NCBI GenBank assembly: GCA_000814665.1
Contig: JWIH01000018.1
Location: 186,001 to 250,000, forward strand
Reading direction: 5' to 3'
From: Pseudoalteromonas flavipulchra NCIMB 2033 = ATCC BAA-314
GTDB taxonomy: Bacteria; Pseudomonadota; Gammaproteobacteria; Enterobacterales; Alteromonadaceae
DNA: 64,000 bases
A model generated the notes under the pieces. That model did no database searches, was not told the origin of the DNA, and saw only the letters and a list, made by a program, of their open reading frames with translations. Below, piece after piece: positions 37,302 through 45,996 of the stretch (positions within the stretch are counted from its first letter, which is position 1; the number at the start of each line of letters is the position of its first letter). A program made the position numbers and the translations under genes.

Positions 37302-38184
37302 AATGTGTTGTGGCATCGCATTAGTACAGGTCCTTATCATGGTAGCCATGATTTCGCTCTTCCTTTTGTACATTCAGCAAGTTAATAGCGCTAAAATCAA
37401 GCAGACTGAAAGAGTAAAGCTCAGAGCAAATGCAGAAGCTGCATTGCAATCAGCTAAAGCAGAAGTTGAGTTCCAATTGTTGACGAATTCGAAGGAGTTG
37501 GTCGATGCTCACAACAATTTTGACCAAGAAGACAACCGACGAAATTGGAATCTACATGGAAAGAAATTTCCGCTAGAGGGAAACGTGTATGCCTCTATTC
37601 AAGACCATGCAGGGTTAATTAGTATACATCACTATAGTTCATTGAGAATGACACGTGCATTAAAGGTGCTAGGGATGAACGAAACTCAAGCGCTAAAGTT
37701 AATAAGCGCTCTGCGAGATTGGCAAGATCAAGACTCTTCTACCGCTGATGTCGGTATCGATGGAGTAGTAGACTATAAAATAAGAAATGGGTTGGTGAGT
37801 CAGATTAGTGAACTAAGCTGGTTTAGTTCTTTAGATGAGAAAATGCTCAAGCAGGTAACTTCGTTATTTACTACCCACTTTAATGGTGAGTTCAATCCGT
37901 TAACAGCGCCTGACAACCTTTTGAGAGCAGAGGTGGGCGAAGATTATGGTGATAATATAGTAGCTTTAAGGGATAATGGTCAGCTGACGGTTAATCAATT
38001 TCAAAATTTGACTGGGGTCGTCAGGGGGGATGGTATTCGTTTTTCTCCTTCAAACTGGTTTAGCGTTTTATTAGAATATTCTGAACAGGACATCACTATC
38101 AGAAGAAAGTATGTATTGAATGTGAGTCCATACAGTAAAAGCAAAAAACCGGTCGTGTTATTAGAAGAGTCCAGCATAAGGTAG
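37291..38184 (+). CDS. gspK: Tip pseudopilin, GspK-like
   Basis: 297-residue protein with a short leader ending CCG-IALVQVLIM. It lacks Glu+5, the hallmark of GspK (the pilus-capping pseudopilin). A helical insertion domain follows (LKVLGMNETQALKLISALRDWQDQD, typical of T2SSK). GGGAG eight bases ahead supports ATG 37291. The next gene starts within its stop codon (TAGTG). Confidence 0.85.
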   Translation: MKSRMCCGIALVQVLIMVAMISLFLLYIQQVNSAKIKQTERVKLRANAEAALQSAKAEVEFQLLTNSKELVDAHNNFDQEDNRRNWNLHGKKFPLEGNVYASIQDHAGLISIHHYSSLRMTRALKVLGMNETQALKLISALRDWQDQDSSTADVGIDGVVDYKIRNGLVSQISELSWFSSLDEKMLKQVTSLFTTHFNGEFNPLTAPDNLLRAEVGEDYGDNIVALRDNGQLTVNQFQNLTGVVRGDGIRFSPSNWFSVLLEYSEQDITIRRKYVLNVSPYSKSKKPVVLLEESSIR

Positions 38185-39296
38185 TGATTAAGTTGTTAAG
38201 CAAAATAAAAAATCTGTGCAATAAATTGCTAAGTAAAGGAGTTTACTATTTTGATGGTGAACTAAAGGCAATTGACTTTAATAAAAAGCAGCTATGTGTG
38301 GTTGAGCAAAAAGAGATAACTCCTCTAGTGGTGATCGTGTCTAGTGACCATTACAAAACAGAGTTGAGAACGGTTCCTTTTACCACGGATGCTGACGTAA
38401 GAAGAGCATTAAAGCTTAAGCGCAACACAGGGCAATTTTGGACTGTTGGTAAAAAGCTCTCTCAAAAAACTGAGGTAAACTATTGGCGGTTCAGTGATGC
38501 AGTGCCAAAAGGTGTATTCACTGTACCTGAAGCGCTATTTTATTTGTGTGCAAATAAGCTTAGATTTCTGGAGGTAGAAGGGCATCGCAGCAGTTACTAT
38601 ATGAGCTTTTCAGAAGGAAGTTTTCAGGTTACGAGGAAATTTGGCCTGATTAATTCAGCCGAAAAATTTTTGCTTTCAATCGGTGAACCCCAGCACTTTT
38701 CTCAACAGTTTAAATCAGCTGACAACTCACTTTTAATAAATAGTCTTACTAATTTGGCGAGCTTTAACTCACTTAGACTTTGCTTGTCATTTTTTAACAG
38801 TCAAGCGGCTGGGATTGACAAGATCAAGCTTACAAATAGCGTTATACTACCGCTTTCTTTGGTTTTGTTTATATATTTGTCTGCATCTAGTTTATATCTA
38901 ATCGGGAAAGAGCTTTATGTCACTTCTAAATACCAATCGATCGAGTCTTCTGCTTTTTCATTAATTGAAAATCAAAATAAGTTTGATGAAACCAAAACGA
39001 AGTTAGATGCAATTAACCGTCTTGTATCTCAAGATGCAAACTATCCAGCTGCACTTTATGTCATGACAAATGTATTTAACAAGGTAAAAATGTCGAACCT
39101 ATTGTTTGAGTCAGGGCGGTTTGTGTTTAGAGCTGAAGCCGAAAAGGCAACAGATATATTGGCTATTGTCAAAGAGCACCCTAGCGTTCGTGATGCTAAG
39201 TTTGATTTACCTGTAGTCCAAAGTCGGGCAAATGAAAGGTTTACTATTAGTTTTACGTTAAGCAACACACATGTTATTGAAAAGGTAAATAAATGA
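38184..39296 (+). CDS. gspL: GspL-like inner-membrane assembly protein (low similarity)
   Basis: 370-residue bitopic protein. The N-terminal cytoplasmic half (about 1-215) could adopt the actin-like GspL/PilM fold, a single membrane segment lies near 226-246, and a periplasmic coil and ferredoxin-like domain follow (ESSAFSLIENQNKFDETKTKL...). Position after K and before an M-like gene is the main support. GTG start 38184 overlaps the gspK-like stop. Sequence motifs are too weak to be sure; PilN-like is the alternative. Confidence 0.6.
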   Translation: MIKLLSKIKNLCNKLLSKGVYYFDGELKAIDFNKKQLCVVEQKEITPLVVIVSSDHYKTELRTVPFTTDADVRRALKLKRNTGQFWTVGKKLSQKTEVNYWRFSDAVPKGVFTVPEALFYLCANKLRFLEVEGHRSSYYMSFSEGSFQVTRKFGLINSAEKFLLSIGEPQHFSQQFKSADNSLLINSLTNLASFNSLRLCLSFFNSQAAGIDKIKLTNSVILPLSLVLFIYLSASSLYLIGKELYVTSKYQSIESSAFSLIENQNKFDETKTKLDAINRLVSQDANYPAALYVMTNVFNKVKMSNLLFESGRFVFRAEAEKATDILAIVKEHPSVRDAKFDLPVVQSRANERFTISFTLSNTHVIEKVNK

Positions 39297-39862
39297 AAGA
39301 GTTATATAAATACCGTATTTCATTAACTATAATCGCGTGTTTGGTTATATTAAACTTCGTTGTGGTGCCAGTATTAAGTTGGCAAGAATCAAAAGGGGAA
39401 GCGCTCCTTTTGGCTCAAAAGAAGTTGAACAAGGCAAAATCAGTTATAGAAAATAAAGAACACATTAATGCAACCTCAGAGCAACTCCAAGTAGTTGCTG
39501 ATGATGTTGAGCGGTTACTGTATAAAGTAGAAAATATAGAAGACTTTAAGTTAGAAGAGCAAACTAGATGGCAGTCTTTAGCTGAAAGTCAAGAGTTGCG
39601 AATTAAACGTTTTGGTTGGAAAACGCCTTTTATCGAACCAATTTCTGGACTTGGCCGATTAGATTTAGAGCTTCAAATAGAAGGGGATGGCGATAAAATT
39701 GTTGACTATTTGCTCGATATAAAAGCTAAAGATAAGTTAGCAATTGACTCAGAGTTTAGATTATCTTTTCGGGGTCAAAGAGAACAACAGCTTGGCATTT
39801 TTAGTGTATACCTTAATCGTAAGTTTTATTTTGATCCCAATAGTGCCGGTTTTCAGGAGTAA
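39293..39862 (+). CDS. gspM: GspM/PilO-like inner-membrane protein
   Basis: 189-residue bitopic protein with a membrane segment at about 10-29, a predicted coiled coil (about 38-85) and a small alpha/beta domain at the C-terminus. This is the architecture of GspM and PilO, which pair with GspL/PilN. Starts within the preceding stop (ATGA). Assignment rests on architecture and order. Confidence 0.6.
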   Translation: MKELYKYRISLTIIACLVILNFVVVPVLSWQESKGEALLLAQKKLNKAKSVIENKEHINATSEQLQVVADDVERLLYKVENIEDFKLEEQTRWQSLAESQELRIKRFGWKTPFIEPISGLGRLDLELQIEGDGDKIVDYLLDIKAKDKLAIDSEFRLSFRGQREQQLGIFSVYLNRKFYFDPNSAGFQE

Positions 39863-39864
39863 TC

Positions 39865-40440
39865 ATGGTTCTAGCTAATATGAATGCCAAAGTGGGCGGG
39901 ATTTATCCAAAAATTGTTATGCTAACCATGAGTCTAACCATAATCTTTTGTGCTATGGACTTCAGTGATAAAGCCTTTTGGGCATCAAGCGAAATATCGC
40001 CTAATGAAGTCGATATTAGCGCATTGGCACGAGTTCAGTGGGGGATTTCAAACCAAACTATATCTAAGTATAAAGAAAGTTTTGATGGATATAGATATGA
40101 AGAAGTCGAATCGTCTGAGCCGGTAGAAAAACAGTTTACAAAAGAAGACGAATACACCCAAAGTGGTTCGTTGACAGAAGTTTTTGTTGATAACAATGTT
40201 CTAAAGTTGAAGGCAGTTATCAGTAAAGGCGAAAGTTTTCAGGTTATTATTGAAGTGGAAAATAAGCAAACTGGTGAGTTATCTATTTCACAGGTGACAA
40301 ATAATAGTGATTTGTTTAGTTTTAAAGTCAGAGTGATCAACACATTGAGTATAGAACTAACTCGAACAATTGAAAGCCGTGAACAAAAAATACAGTTAAC
40401 GATGTTCCAACTTCCAACAGCTTCACAAGAGGTGCAGTAA
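39865..40440 (+). CDS. Unassigned inner-membrane component, possible GspC/PilP analogue
   Basis: 191-residue protein with one membrane segment near 18-36 and a periplasmic part whose last 85 residues are beta-rich (SLTEVFVDNNVLKLKAVISKG). A GspC-like homology-region domain linking the inner-membrane platform to the secretin would be expected here, just before the secretin gene, and nothing else in the operon fills that role. No recognised motif supports it. RBS CAGGAG precedes ATG 39865. Confidence 0.45.
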   Translation: MVLANMNAKVGGIYPKIVMLTMSLTIIFCAMDFSDKAFWASSEISPNEVDISALARVQWGISNQTISKYKESFDGYRYEEVESSEPVEKQFTKEDEYTQSGSLTEVFVDNNVLKLKAVISKGESFQVIIEVENKQTGELSISQVTNNSDLFSFKVRVINTLSIELTRTIESREQKIQLTMFQLPTASQEVQ

Positions 40441-40445
40441 AGCTC

Positions 40446-42509
40446 ATGAAACAAATTAATAAGTCATTCTGCTTTAGTATGATCACGGTACTCACTCTTT
40501 CGGCATGCAAGTCCACAAATCCCAAAGATGTCGGAGTGTATAATGTTGACAAATCCTATATCGAGCAAAATATTCGTAATACTGAAGTTGAGGGGGCTGA
40601 ACTTCTTGGCGAAACAAGCGTTAACAATAAAGAAAGGATAGCGGATGGTTCGCTACAATTTTTGCCAAAATATCGTACATACATCAACGAATCAAAAGTA
40701 ACAGATGATGTTATCGATAGGTTTTCAAATACAGAAATGCTCTCTGTTAGTGCAGAATCGCTTAGGATAATTCACTTTTTACATTATGTTTTAGGCGATC
40801 AGCTGAAACTAAATTATGTGTTATCTGATGAGCTTAAAGATGATAATCAAACCATAACGCTTAATATTCAAGATCAAGTGAGTGAAAGAAAGTTATTTCT
40901 ACTTTCACGCGAGCTGTTGGAAGAAAAAGGCTACGTGTTAAGGTTTCGAGATAATATTTTTTACGTGCATCAAAAAGAAGACAGTAATAGCACGCTTAAA
41001 GATGTAGTGTTTGGATATGGAAAGTCTGTAGATGATGTACCTCAAACCAGTAATGAAATTATTCAAATGGTGCCATTCACTTATGGTATGCAAATGGGGA
41101 TGGCGAACACATTAAGGCAAATGCTCGGTATAAAAGCCTCTTCTGATGTAGAGAGAAATGCCATAAATGTATACGGAAAAAGAAACGAGATCATTAGAGC
41201 GCTTGAGCTCATAAATATGTTCGACAGGCCTAGTCTTGCTAACCGTGAAATAGGTGTATACCAATCTGTATATATGCCAACAAAGAAAATGTTAGACAGT
41301 TTGACAGAGCTGCTTAAACAAGAAGGGATCACCCTACAGACCGGGAGTTCAACGGCTGGCACCGTAACCGTGGTTAATATAGAGCAGCAGAATCGCTTGA
41401 TCATGTTTGCGAATGAGCGCTCATTATTAGACAGGGTCGTGTTTTGGGCTGAGGAACTGGATAAACCGATTAATACGGCTGAAAAACAGTATTTTATTTA
41501 CCAGCCTAAATATTCACGCGCAGTGGATATGGGAGAAAGCCTTGAAGCGTTAATTGGTAATGGAGGGAGTTTCTCCAATTCAACTTCTGTCGCCAATGAG
41601 GCCTCTTCAAGCGCGTCACGCCCAAGTGTTACAAGCGCATCGAATAAAGACCTGAAAATGGTTATTGACGAACGCTCTAATTCCGTTATTTTTTATACAA
41701 CGGGGGAAAGCTACCAGCAAATTCTACCACTAGTTAAGCGATTAGATATATTACCAAAACAGGTGATGCTTGAGATGGTAATTGCTGAAGTGTCTATGAC
41801 AGATGAATTTAAACAAGGGGTGGAGTTTCTACTTAAAGGAAGCAGTAATTATAGCTTAAGCACGGAAGGTGCCTTTATGGGGGAAGGTGGCTTTGGCGGA
41901 TTATCCTATGCCCTGACCGGAGATAGGGGGAAAGTCGCCGTTAATTTGTTTGAGAAGAACTCGCTTGTGAATATTTTATCCCGCCCATCTATCGTTGTAA
42001 GAGATGGTGTGCAAGCATCGATCAATGTAGGTAAAGATATTCCAATTATAGGCCAGACAACTTCAGACCCAATTAATGGAGAGCGACAAACCACATCAAT
42101 TGAATACCGAAAGACAGGTCTGCAGCTTGATGTAAAGCCAACGGTGAACGCGCAAGGTGTTGTACTCATGGAGATATCTCAGAAAGTCTCAAATGAATTA
42201 CAGCAGACTACCTCGACAAGTGGAAATCCATCACTTTTTGACAGAACCATAAAGACAGAAGTGGTTGCTGAAAGTGGCCAAACTATTGTGCTTGGGGGAA
42301 TTATCAGTGAAAACCGCTCATTAAATGACTCTGGTGTACCCATACTTAAAGATCTGCCAATTTTGGGCGAATTATTCTCCGCAGATACTAAAGATGGCGA
42401 TAAGACGGAGTTGGTTATTCTCGTTACGCCACGCGTTATTCAATCTAACGACGAATGGAAAGACATAAAAGAAGCGTTTAGGACTAAGTTTGAGCAACTT
42501 TCGTTTTAG
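40446..42509 (+). CDS. gspD: Secretin lipoprotein, GspD-like outer-membrane channel
   Basis: 687-residue outer-membrane gate. A lipoprotein signal peptide (lipobox LSAC, Cys about 21) is followed by an N0-like domain and N1/secretin-N repeats (NTLRQMLGIKASSDVERNAINVYGK, YMPTKKMLDSLTELLKQEG). A Ser-rich insert lies near 380-400, and the secretin core has VKRLDILPKQVMLEMVIAEV, SRPSIVVRDG and VPILKDLPILGELF, ending VILVTPRVI. Being lipidated, it could self-target like PilQ/PulS-independent secretins. It closes the operon; classical T2SS operons begin with D. Confidence 0.93.
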   Translation: MKQINKSFCFSMITVLTLSACKSTNPKDVGVYNVDKSYIEQNIRNTEVEGAELLGETSVNNKERIADGSLQFLPKYRTYINESKVTDDVIDRFSNTEMLSVSAESLRIIHFLHYVLGDQLKLNYVLSDELKDDNQTITLNIQDQVSERKLFLLSRELLEEKGYVLRFRDNIFYVHQKEDSNSTLKDVVFGYGKSVDDVPQTSNEIIQMVPFTYGMQMGMANTLRQMLGIKASSDVERNAINVYGKRNEIIRALELINMFDRPSLANREIGVYQSVYMPTKKMLDSLTELLKQEGITLQTGSSTAGTVTVVNIEQQNRLIMFANERSLLDRVVFWAEELDKPINTAEKQYFIYQPKYSRAVDMGESLEALIGNGGSFSNSTSVANEASSSASRPSVTSASNKDLKMVIDERSNSVIFYTTGESYQQILPLVKRLDILPKQVMLEMVIAEVSMTDEFKQGVEFLLKGSSNYSLSTEGAFMGEGGFGGLSYALTGDRGKVAVNLFEKNSLVNILSRPSIVVRDGVQASINVGKDIPIIGQTTSDPINGERQTTSIEYRKTGLQLDVKPTVNAQGVVLMEISQKVSNELQQTTSTSGNPSLFDRTIKTEVVAESGQTIVLGGIISENRSLNDSGVPILKDLPILGELFSADTKDGDKTELVILVTPRVIQSNDEWKDIKEAFRTKFEQLSF

Positions 42510-42787
42510 GTGTTCATTACTTGTCATAATAATGATCTAGACTTGTCGTAGTATTTTTATGTGTGGAAATACAGAACGCTGTACACATAGGTTCGAATAG
42601 CTTCAAAATTAGGAAAATTATATATTTATTACGCTATTTTCGCTTGATAGCTGGGAGAAACTTGAGTACACTCAGTACGATTCTTGTTTTGTTAACTAAC
42701 TTATAACTAACAAAGCAAATTGAAAGCAACTGAAAAATGGATAATTTAGTAAGTTGTTTATTTTGTAGTCGAAAAGTGGTGCCGATG

Positions 42788-42817
42788 TTGACTAATTTAT
42801 AAAACAATGGTTACACT
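42788..42817 (+). promoter_or_regulatory. Candidate strong promoter of the S-layer-like gene
   Basis: TTGACT (42788-42793), 18-base spacer and TACACT (42812-42817). It would give an untranslated leader of about 120 bases. Confidence 0.6.
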
Positions 42818-42845
42818 CTCGATTGCTTAATTTGTTTGGTTGTTG

Positions 42846-42863
42846 CTTAGGCGACGGCCTAAG
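42846..42863 (+). promoter_or_regulatory. 5'-UTR hairpin of the S-layer-like mRNA
   Basis: CTTAGGC-GACG-GCCTAAG is a perfect 7-bp stem with a tetraloop. It has no T-run, so it is not a terminator. Stable leader hairpins prolong mRNA life for several S-layer genes; that role is inferred here. Confidence 0.55.
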
Positions 42864-42944
42864 TACAATAACAAGTAAATTATTTGAAATGATAGAACAC
42901 TCTAAACTATTATTTCAGTTTCATGAAACTTGGAGAATGGAAAT

Positions 42945-44636
42945 ATGTTCAAAAGAACTCTACTAGCGCTAGCAGTATCTGGCGTAGCAGTATCTGCAAA
43001 CGCTGCGACAATTTACACAAAAGCGACTGAATACACTCAAGCATCACTTACAACAGTATTAGCTGGTGACGGAAAAGCTGGTGAAGCTTTAGGTGTTGAC
43101 AAGGCGTTTGGTGGTGCTGACGATAACTGTACAGCTATTGCTTCTGCACTGGGTGTATCATTAACGAACCCTAATTCACATGCTGTTGCTGCATCAGGAA
43201 AAGGTACAGATACTGCTTCATTTACAGTGCAGGCTGGTCTAGCGACTTCAAAAGTTGAAGTTACGGCGGCAGGTTTATGTACAGTGACTGTTAAACCAAG
43301 CCTAAGCACTACAAGTGTTAAAGATGGTCTAGAGTACTCTTCAGTTAAAGCGATTGAAATCAAGCCTGTTATCGTTGCTGGTATCGGTGGTTACAAAGAT
43401 GAAGATACTATCACTGTAAACCTTTCTGGCGCTAAAGTTGACCTTACTAAGACAACTGCTCCAACAATCACTGTTGGTGACGATGGTCTGAGCACTGCGC
43501 AAGCTAACTTCTCTTTTGATATCCTAGATATCACTGCAGACCGTGTACGTTTTACTGTTCAATCAGTAAACGCGAAAAATGACTTTGTTAAAGGTGGTGC
43601 GGTACTACAATTAGGCGGTATTTTCCTTGACTCTAAAGGTCTTTCTTCAGACACAGCGGTAAGTGTTGATTCTTTCGCAACTAACACTTCTGGTACTGAT
43701 TTCGACGTGGCTTCAGCTCGTGTTATTACTACACTTGTGAACCAATACACAGCGTCAGTTTCATCTCTTCTAGATGCGTCTATCGATGTAGGTAAAGATC
43801 GTCAAGAGTTTGCTACTGGTACTAGCGATGCACTAGTAGTTGCAATGAAGAAAAACACTGACAACCTAGAGCTTACTCCAGCTGAAGTACATTACACTAT
43901 TACTGGTGACTTCTCTTGGATGCTTGATGATGACATCGATACCAACAAAGATGGTAAACTAAGCTCTGCTGAACTTGGTAAAGCTGTGAAAGTTGCTGGC
44001 TTAACAGACGACGCTGCTAAGTCTTACGCTGTAAACACAGAGCTTACTAAACTAACAGTAGTTAGCACAGTAACTGGTGCAGTTGATACTTCTGCAACAA
44101 TCACATTTACTGTTCCTGGCCACGATGAAGGCAAACTTGCGAATCTAATGATTCCAGTTCAAGACTTCACTGTTGCTGTTGATGTTAAAGACAACAAAGC
44201 TTTCTCTGCAGCTGCTGTAAACATGCCTGCACTATCTGCTACAAACGCAGGTGCGTGGACGCTTAATGGTTCTGTAGTTATCGTTCCTTACATGCCGTTT
44301 GGTCCGAACACTCAACCAATTCTACGTCACACTAACGCTGGTACTCGTACTGGTGACATCACTGTACGTTACATGGTTGAAGACGAGCACAACGCATGGC
44401 AACCACTAGCGGCTGCAGGTGTTAAAGACGCTAAACCAGGTGTAAGAAACATGCTTAACCTAGTTACTGATGCACTTAAAGCTGAAGGCTACGATTCAGA
44501 AAAGTCTGGCTTCAAAGTAGCTCTAGAAATCGTTACTAACGTTCCTTCAAGAGACGTTCACGTATACGGCGGTGCTAAGGTTGATGTTGACGGTCAAGAC
44601 CGTATCCACTTAGGTACTTTCAAAACTAACAACTAA
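42945..44636 (+). CDS. Highly expressed exported protein, S-layer candidate (Slr4-like)
   Basis: 563-residue protein with a classical signal peptide (cleavage near ANA-ATIYT). The mature part is acidic, rich in Ala, Thr, Val, Asp and Ser, and beta-rich. It has only two Cys (62 and 112), which may form a disulfide. An exact EF-hand loop (D-x-N-x-D-G-x-L-x3-E) lies at residues 332-343. Codon use is strongly biased to optimal codons, unlike the neighbouring operon, which points to very high expression. Length, composition and calcium site fit an S-layer protein such as Slr4 of Pseudoalteromonas tunicata; I recognise this by type, not by alignment. GGAG precedes ATG 42945. The secretion operon immediately upstream is the likely exporter. 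Confidence 0.6.
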   Translation: MFKRTLLALAVSGVAVSANAATIYTKATEYTQASLTTVLAGDGKAGEALGVDKAFGGADDNCTAIASALGVSLTNPNSHAVAASGKGTDTASFTVQAGLATSKVEVTAAGLCTVTVKPSLSTTSVKDGLEYSSVKAIEIKPVIVAGIGGYKDEDTITVNLSGAKVDLTKTTAPTITVGDDGLSTAQANFSFDILDITADRVRFTVQSVNAKNDFVKGGAVLQLGGIFLDSKGLSSDTAVSVDSFATNTSGTDFDVASARVITTLVNQYTASVSSLLDASIDVGKDRQEFATGTSDALVVAMKKNTDNLELTPAEVHYTITGDFSWMLDDDIDTNKDGKLSSAELGKAVKVAGLTDDAAKSYAVNTELTKLTVVSTVTGAVDTSATITFTVPGHDEGKLANLMIPVQDFTVAVDVKDNKAFSAAAVNMPALSATNAGAWTLNGSVVIVPYMPFGPNTQPILRHTNAGTRTGDITVRYMVEDEHNAWQPLAAAGVKDAKPGVRNMLNLVTDALKAEGYDSEKSGFKVALEIVTNVPSRDVHVYGGAKVDVDGQDRIHLGTFKTNN

Positions 44637-44660
44637 TATTTGATATTAGTTCTAGTTTAT

Positions 44661-44686
44661 AAAAGGCGAGCTTAGCTCGCCTTTTT
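44661..44686 (+). terminator. Strong rho-independent terminator after the S-layer-like gene
   Basis: Eleven-base stem AAAAGGCGAGC/GCTCGCCTTTT, TTA loop, T5. Confidence 0.9.
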
Positions 44687-44901
44687 GTTATTAGAGAAAA
44701 ATAAAACTAGGTCATAAATTTAAACAATTGCTTTTTGCTACAAGATACCTAGCACGGAATAATTAGTCGCTCCTAAAACCAATTTAATTTATTGAATTAC
44801 TTGAAGATCTAAACAATCTTGCTACCTTTAAATTGCAGCTTTTTTGAATCACACAGCCAAAACATTGCAATTTGAGTGTAAAAATAAAAATAAAACCTAC
44901 C
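44687..44901. other. AT-rich intergenic DNA upstream of the transposase relic
   Basis: No gene, no promoter and no terminal inverted repeat of an insertion sequence recognised. Confidence 0.4.
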
Positions 44902-45328
44902 ATGCAAGCACCACAAAAACACCTGTTTCAAGTCGAGCTTATTGATATCGTTTCATCGCGTTATGAACTCGCGAAACTAGTAAAACTCATTGATTGACTG
45001 CGCCTAGAGGCAGATTCAAACAGCACTATGGCGATAAAGGCGCTGGTGCCAAGCCTATCCGCCTACCTCGAATATCTTAAACAAATTCACAAATTGTCTG
45101 ATGAAAACACGGTGGCCATGTGGTGTGAAAACCCGTATTGGTAATATTTCTGTGGCATGCAATTTTTCACCCATTAGCCGCCTTGCTGACCAAGTTCAAT
45201 GACACGCTTTCGCAAGCGAATTGGCAAAGATGGGGTTGAATCTGTGTTTTCGTTAACTGCTGAAGTAGGTCTTAAAAGCAATACCATCAAGTCTTCAAGC
45301 TTACGATAGATGGTTGTGTCAACATGAT
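44902..45328 (+). pseudogene. Relic of an IS5-family transposase
   Basis: One reading frame starting MQAPQKHLFQVELIDIV runs with at least six stop codons through a shortened transposase N-terminus. Recognisable pieces are KLVKLIDW-like, MWCENPYW, YFCG, the RKRIGKDGVE segment and a remnant of the VDTT catalytic region at the end. A piece between the first 40 codons and the ENPYW motif appears deleted, and the entire C-terminal half is missing. No terminal repeats were found. The relic shows past mobile-element activity next to the sulfotransferase pseudogene. Confidence 0.7.
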
Positions 45329-45985
45329 ATCAAAGCTTGATAAAACCATATTTATTCATATTCCCAAGACGGGAGGTCAAGGCATTGAGCGTGTATTCCT
45401 ACGCAGAGTAAACCTTGATTGGAACGGTGCGAACGACTTTTGCTCAAAAAACCATAACCCAAAAAGTGAACCCCGAGGTTGGCGCATTTTACTATTAGTG
45501 AGTATTTTGACTAAGGGTATATTTCTCAAGAACAATGACGAGAGCTCTTCAAATTTGCCTTTGTTAGGAATCCTTGGCAAAGAGTTTGGTCTGAATATTG
45601 TTACCGCCAGCATGATTGTAGTCTTGATGACTTCTTGCTAAAAAGGTTTCCAACGGAAACACAAGACAATTATGCTAATGGAGATGATTTATATCGACAT
45701 ATTATTCCTCAAACTGAGTGTATATTTGATCACAGAGATGTATTTAAAGTTGATTTCATCGGTCGATTTGAAATGATAAATAAAGACTTTAAGACATTAT
45801 CTCTACAACTTTTTGGTCATGATGAACTTTTACCTCATGTAAATAAGTCTTCATCTAAGAAAGTGTTAAACTTATGTAATAAGAATAAGGTAGACTATCA
45901 GAGTGCATACAGCGATAAAGGGGTTCAGTTTATTGAAAAGTTCTCTGCTCGTGATATAGAGCTGCTCTCTTATCGCTTTGAATAA
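45324..45985 (+). pseudogene. Broken sulfotransferase gene (frameshift and stops)
   Basis: The start (MISKLDKTIFIHIPKTGGQGIERVFL) carries the 5'-phosphosulfate-binding loop of Sulfotransfer_2-type enzymes. Near 45470-45480 the frame shifts; the continuation reads PRLAHFTISEYFD, a TAA, GYISQEQ, a TGA, then FKFAFVRNPWQRVWSEY (the 3'-phosphate motif) and runs intact to 45985. It lines up along its length with the minus-strand enzyme at 48003-48674, including the final RDIELxxYxFE. One frameshift plus two in-frame stops make it non-functional unless decoded unusually. The start lies at the end of the transposase relic. Confidence 0.85.
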
Positions 45986-45996
45986 CAGGAAAAAAA

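Larger units (their letters stand above)
42510..42929 (+). other. Long leader and control region of the S-layer-like gene
   Basis: 420 bases without a gene and with no T-run terminator after the secretin. It holds the promoter at 42788-42817 and the hairpin at 42846-42863. AT-rich elsewhere. Confidence 0.6.

Noticed and set aside
45324..45641. 105-codon ORF read as an intact small protein
   Set aside because: Only its first half is a real sulfotransferase frame; the rest is out-of-frame sequence after the frameshift.
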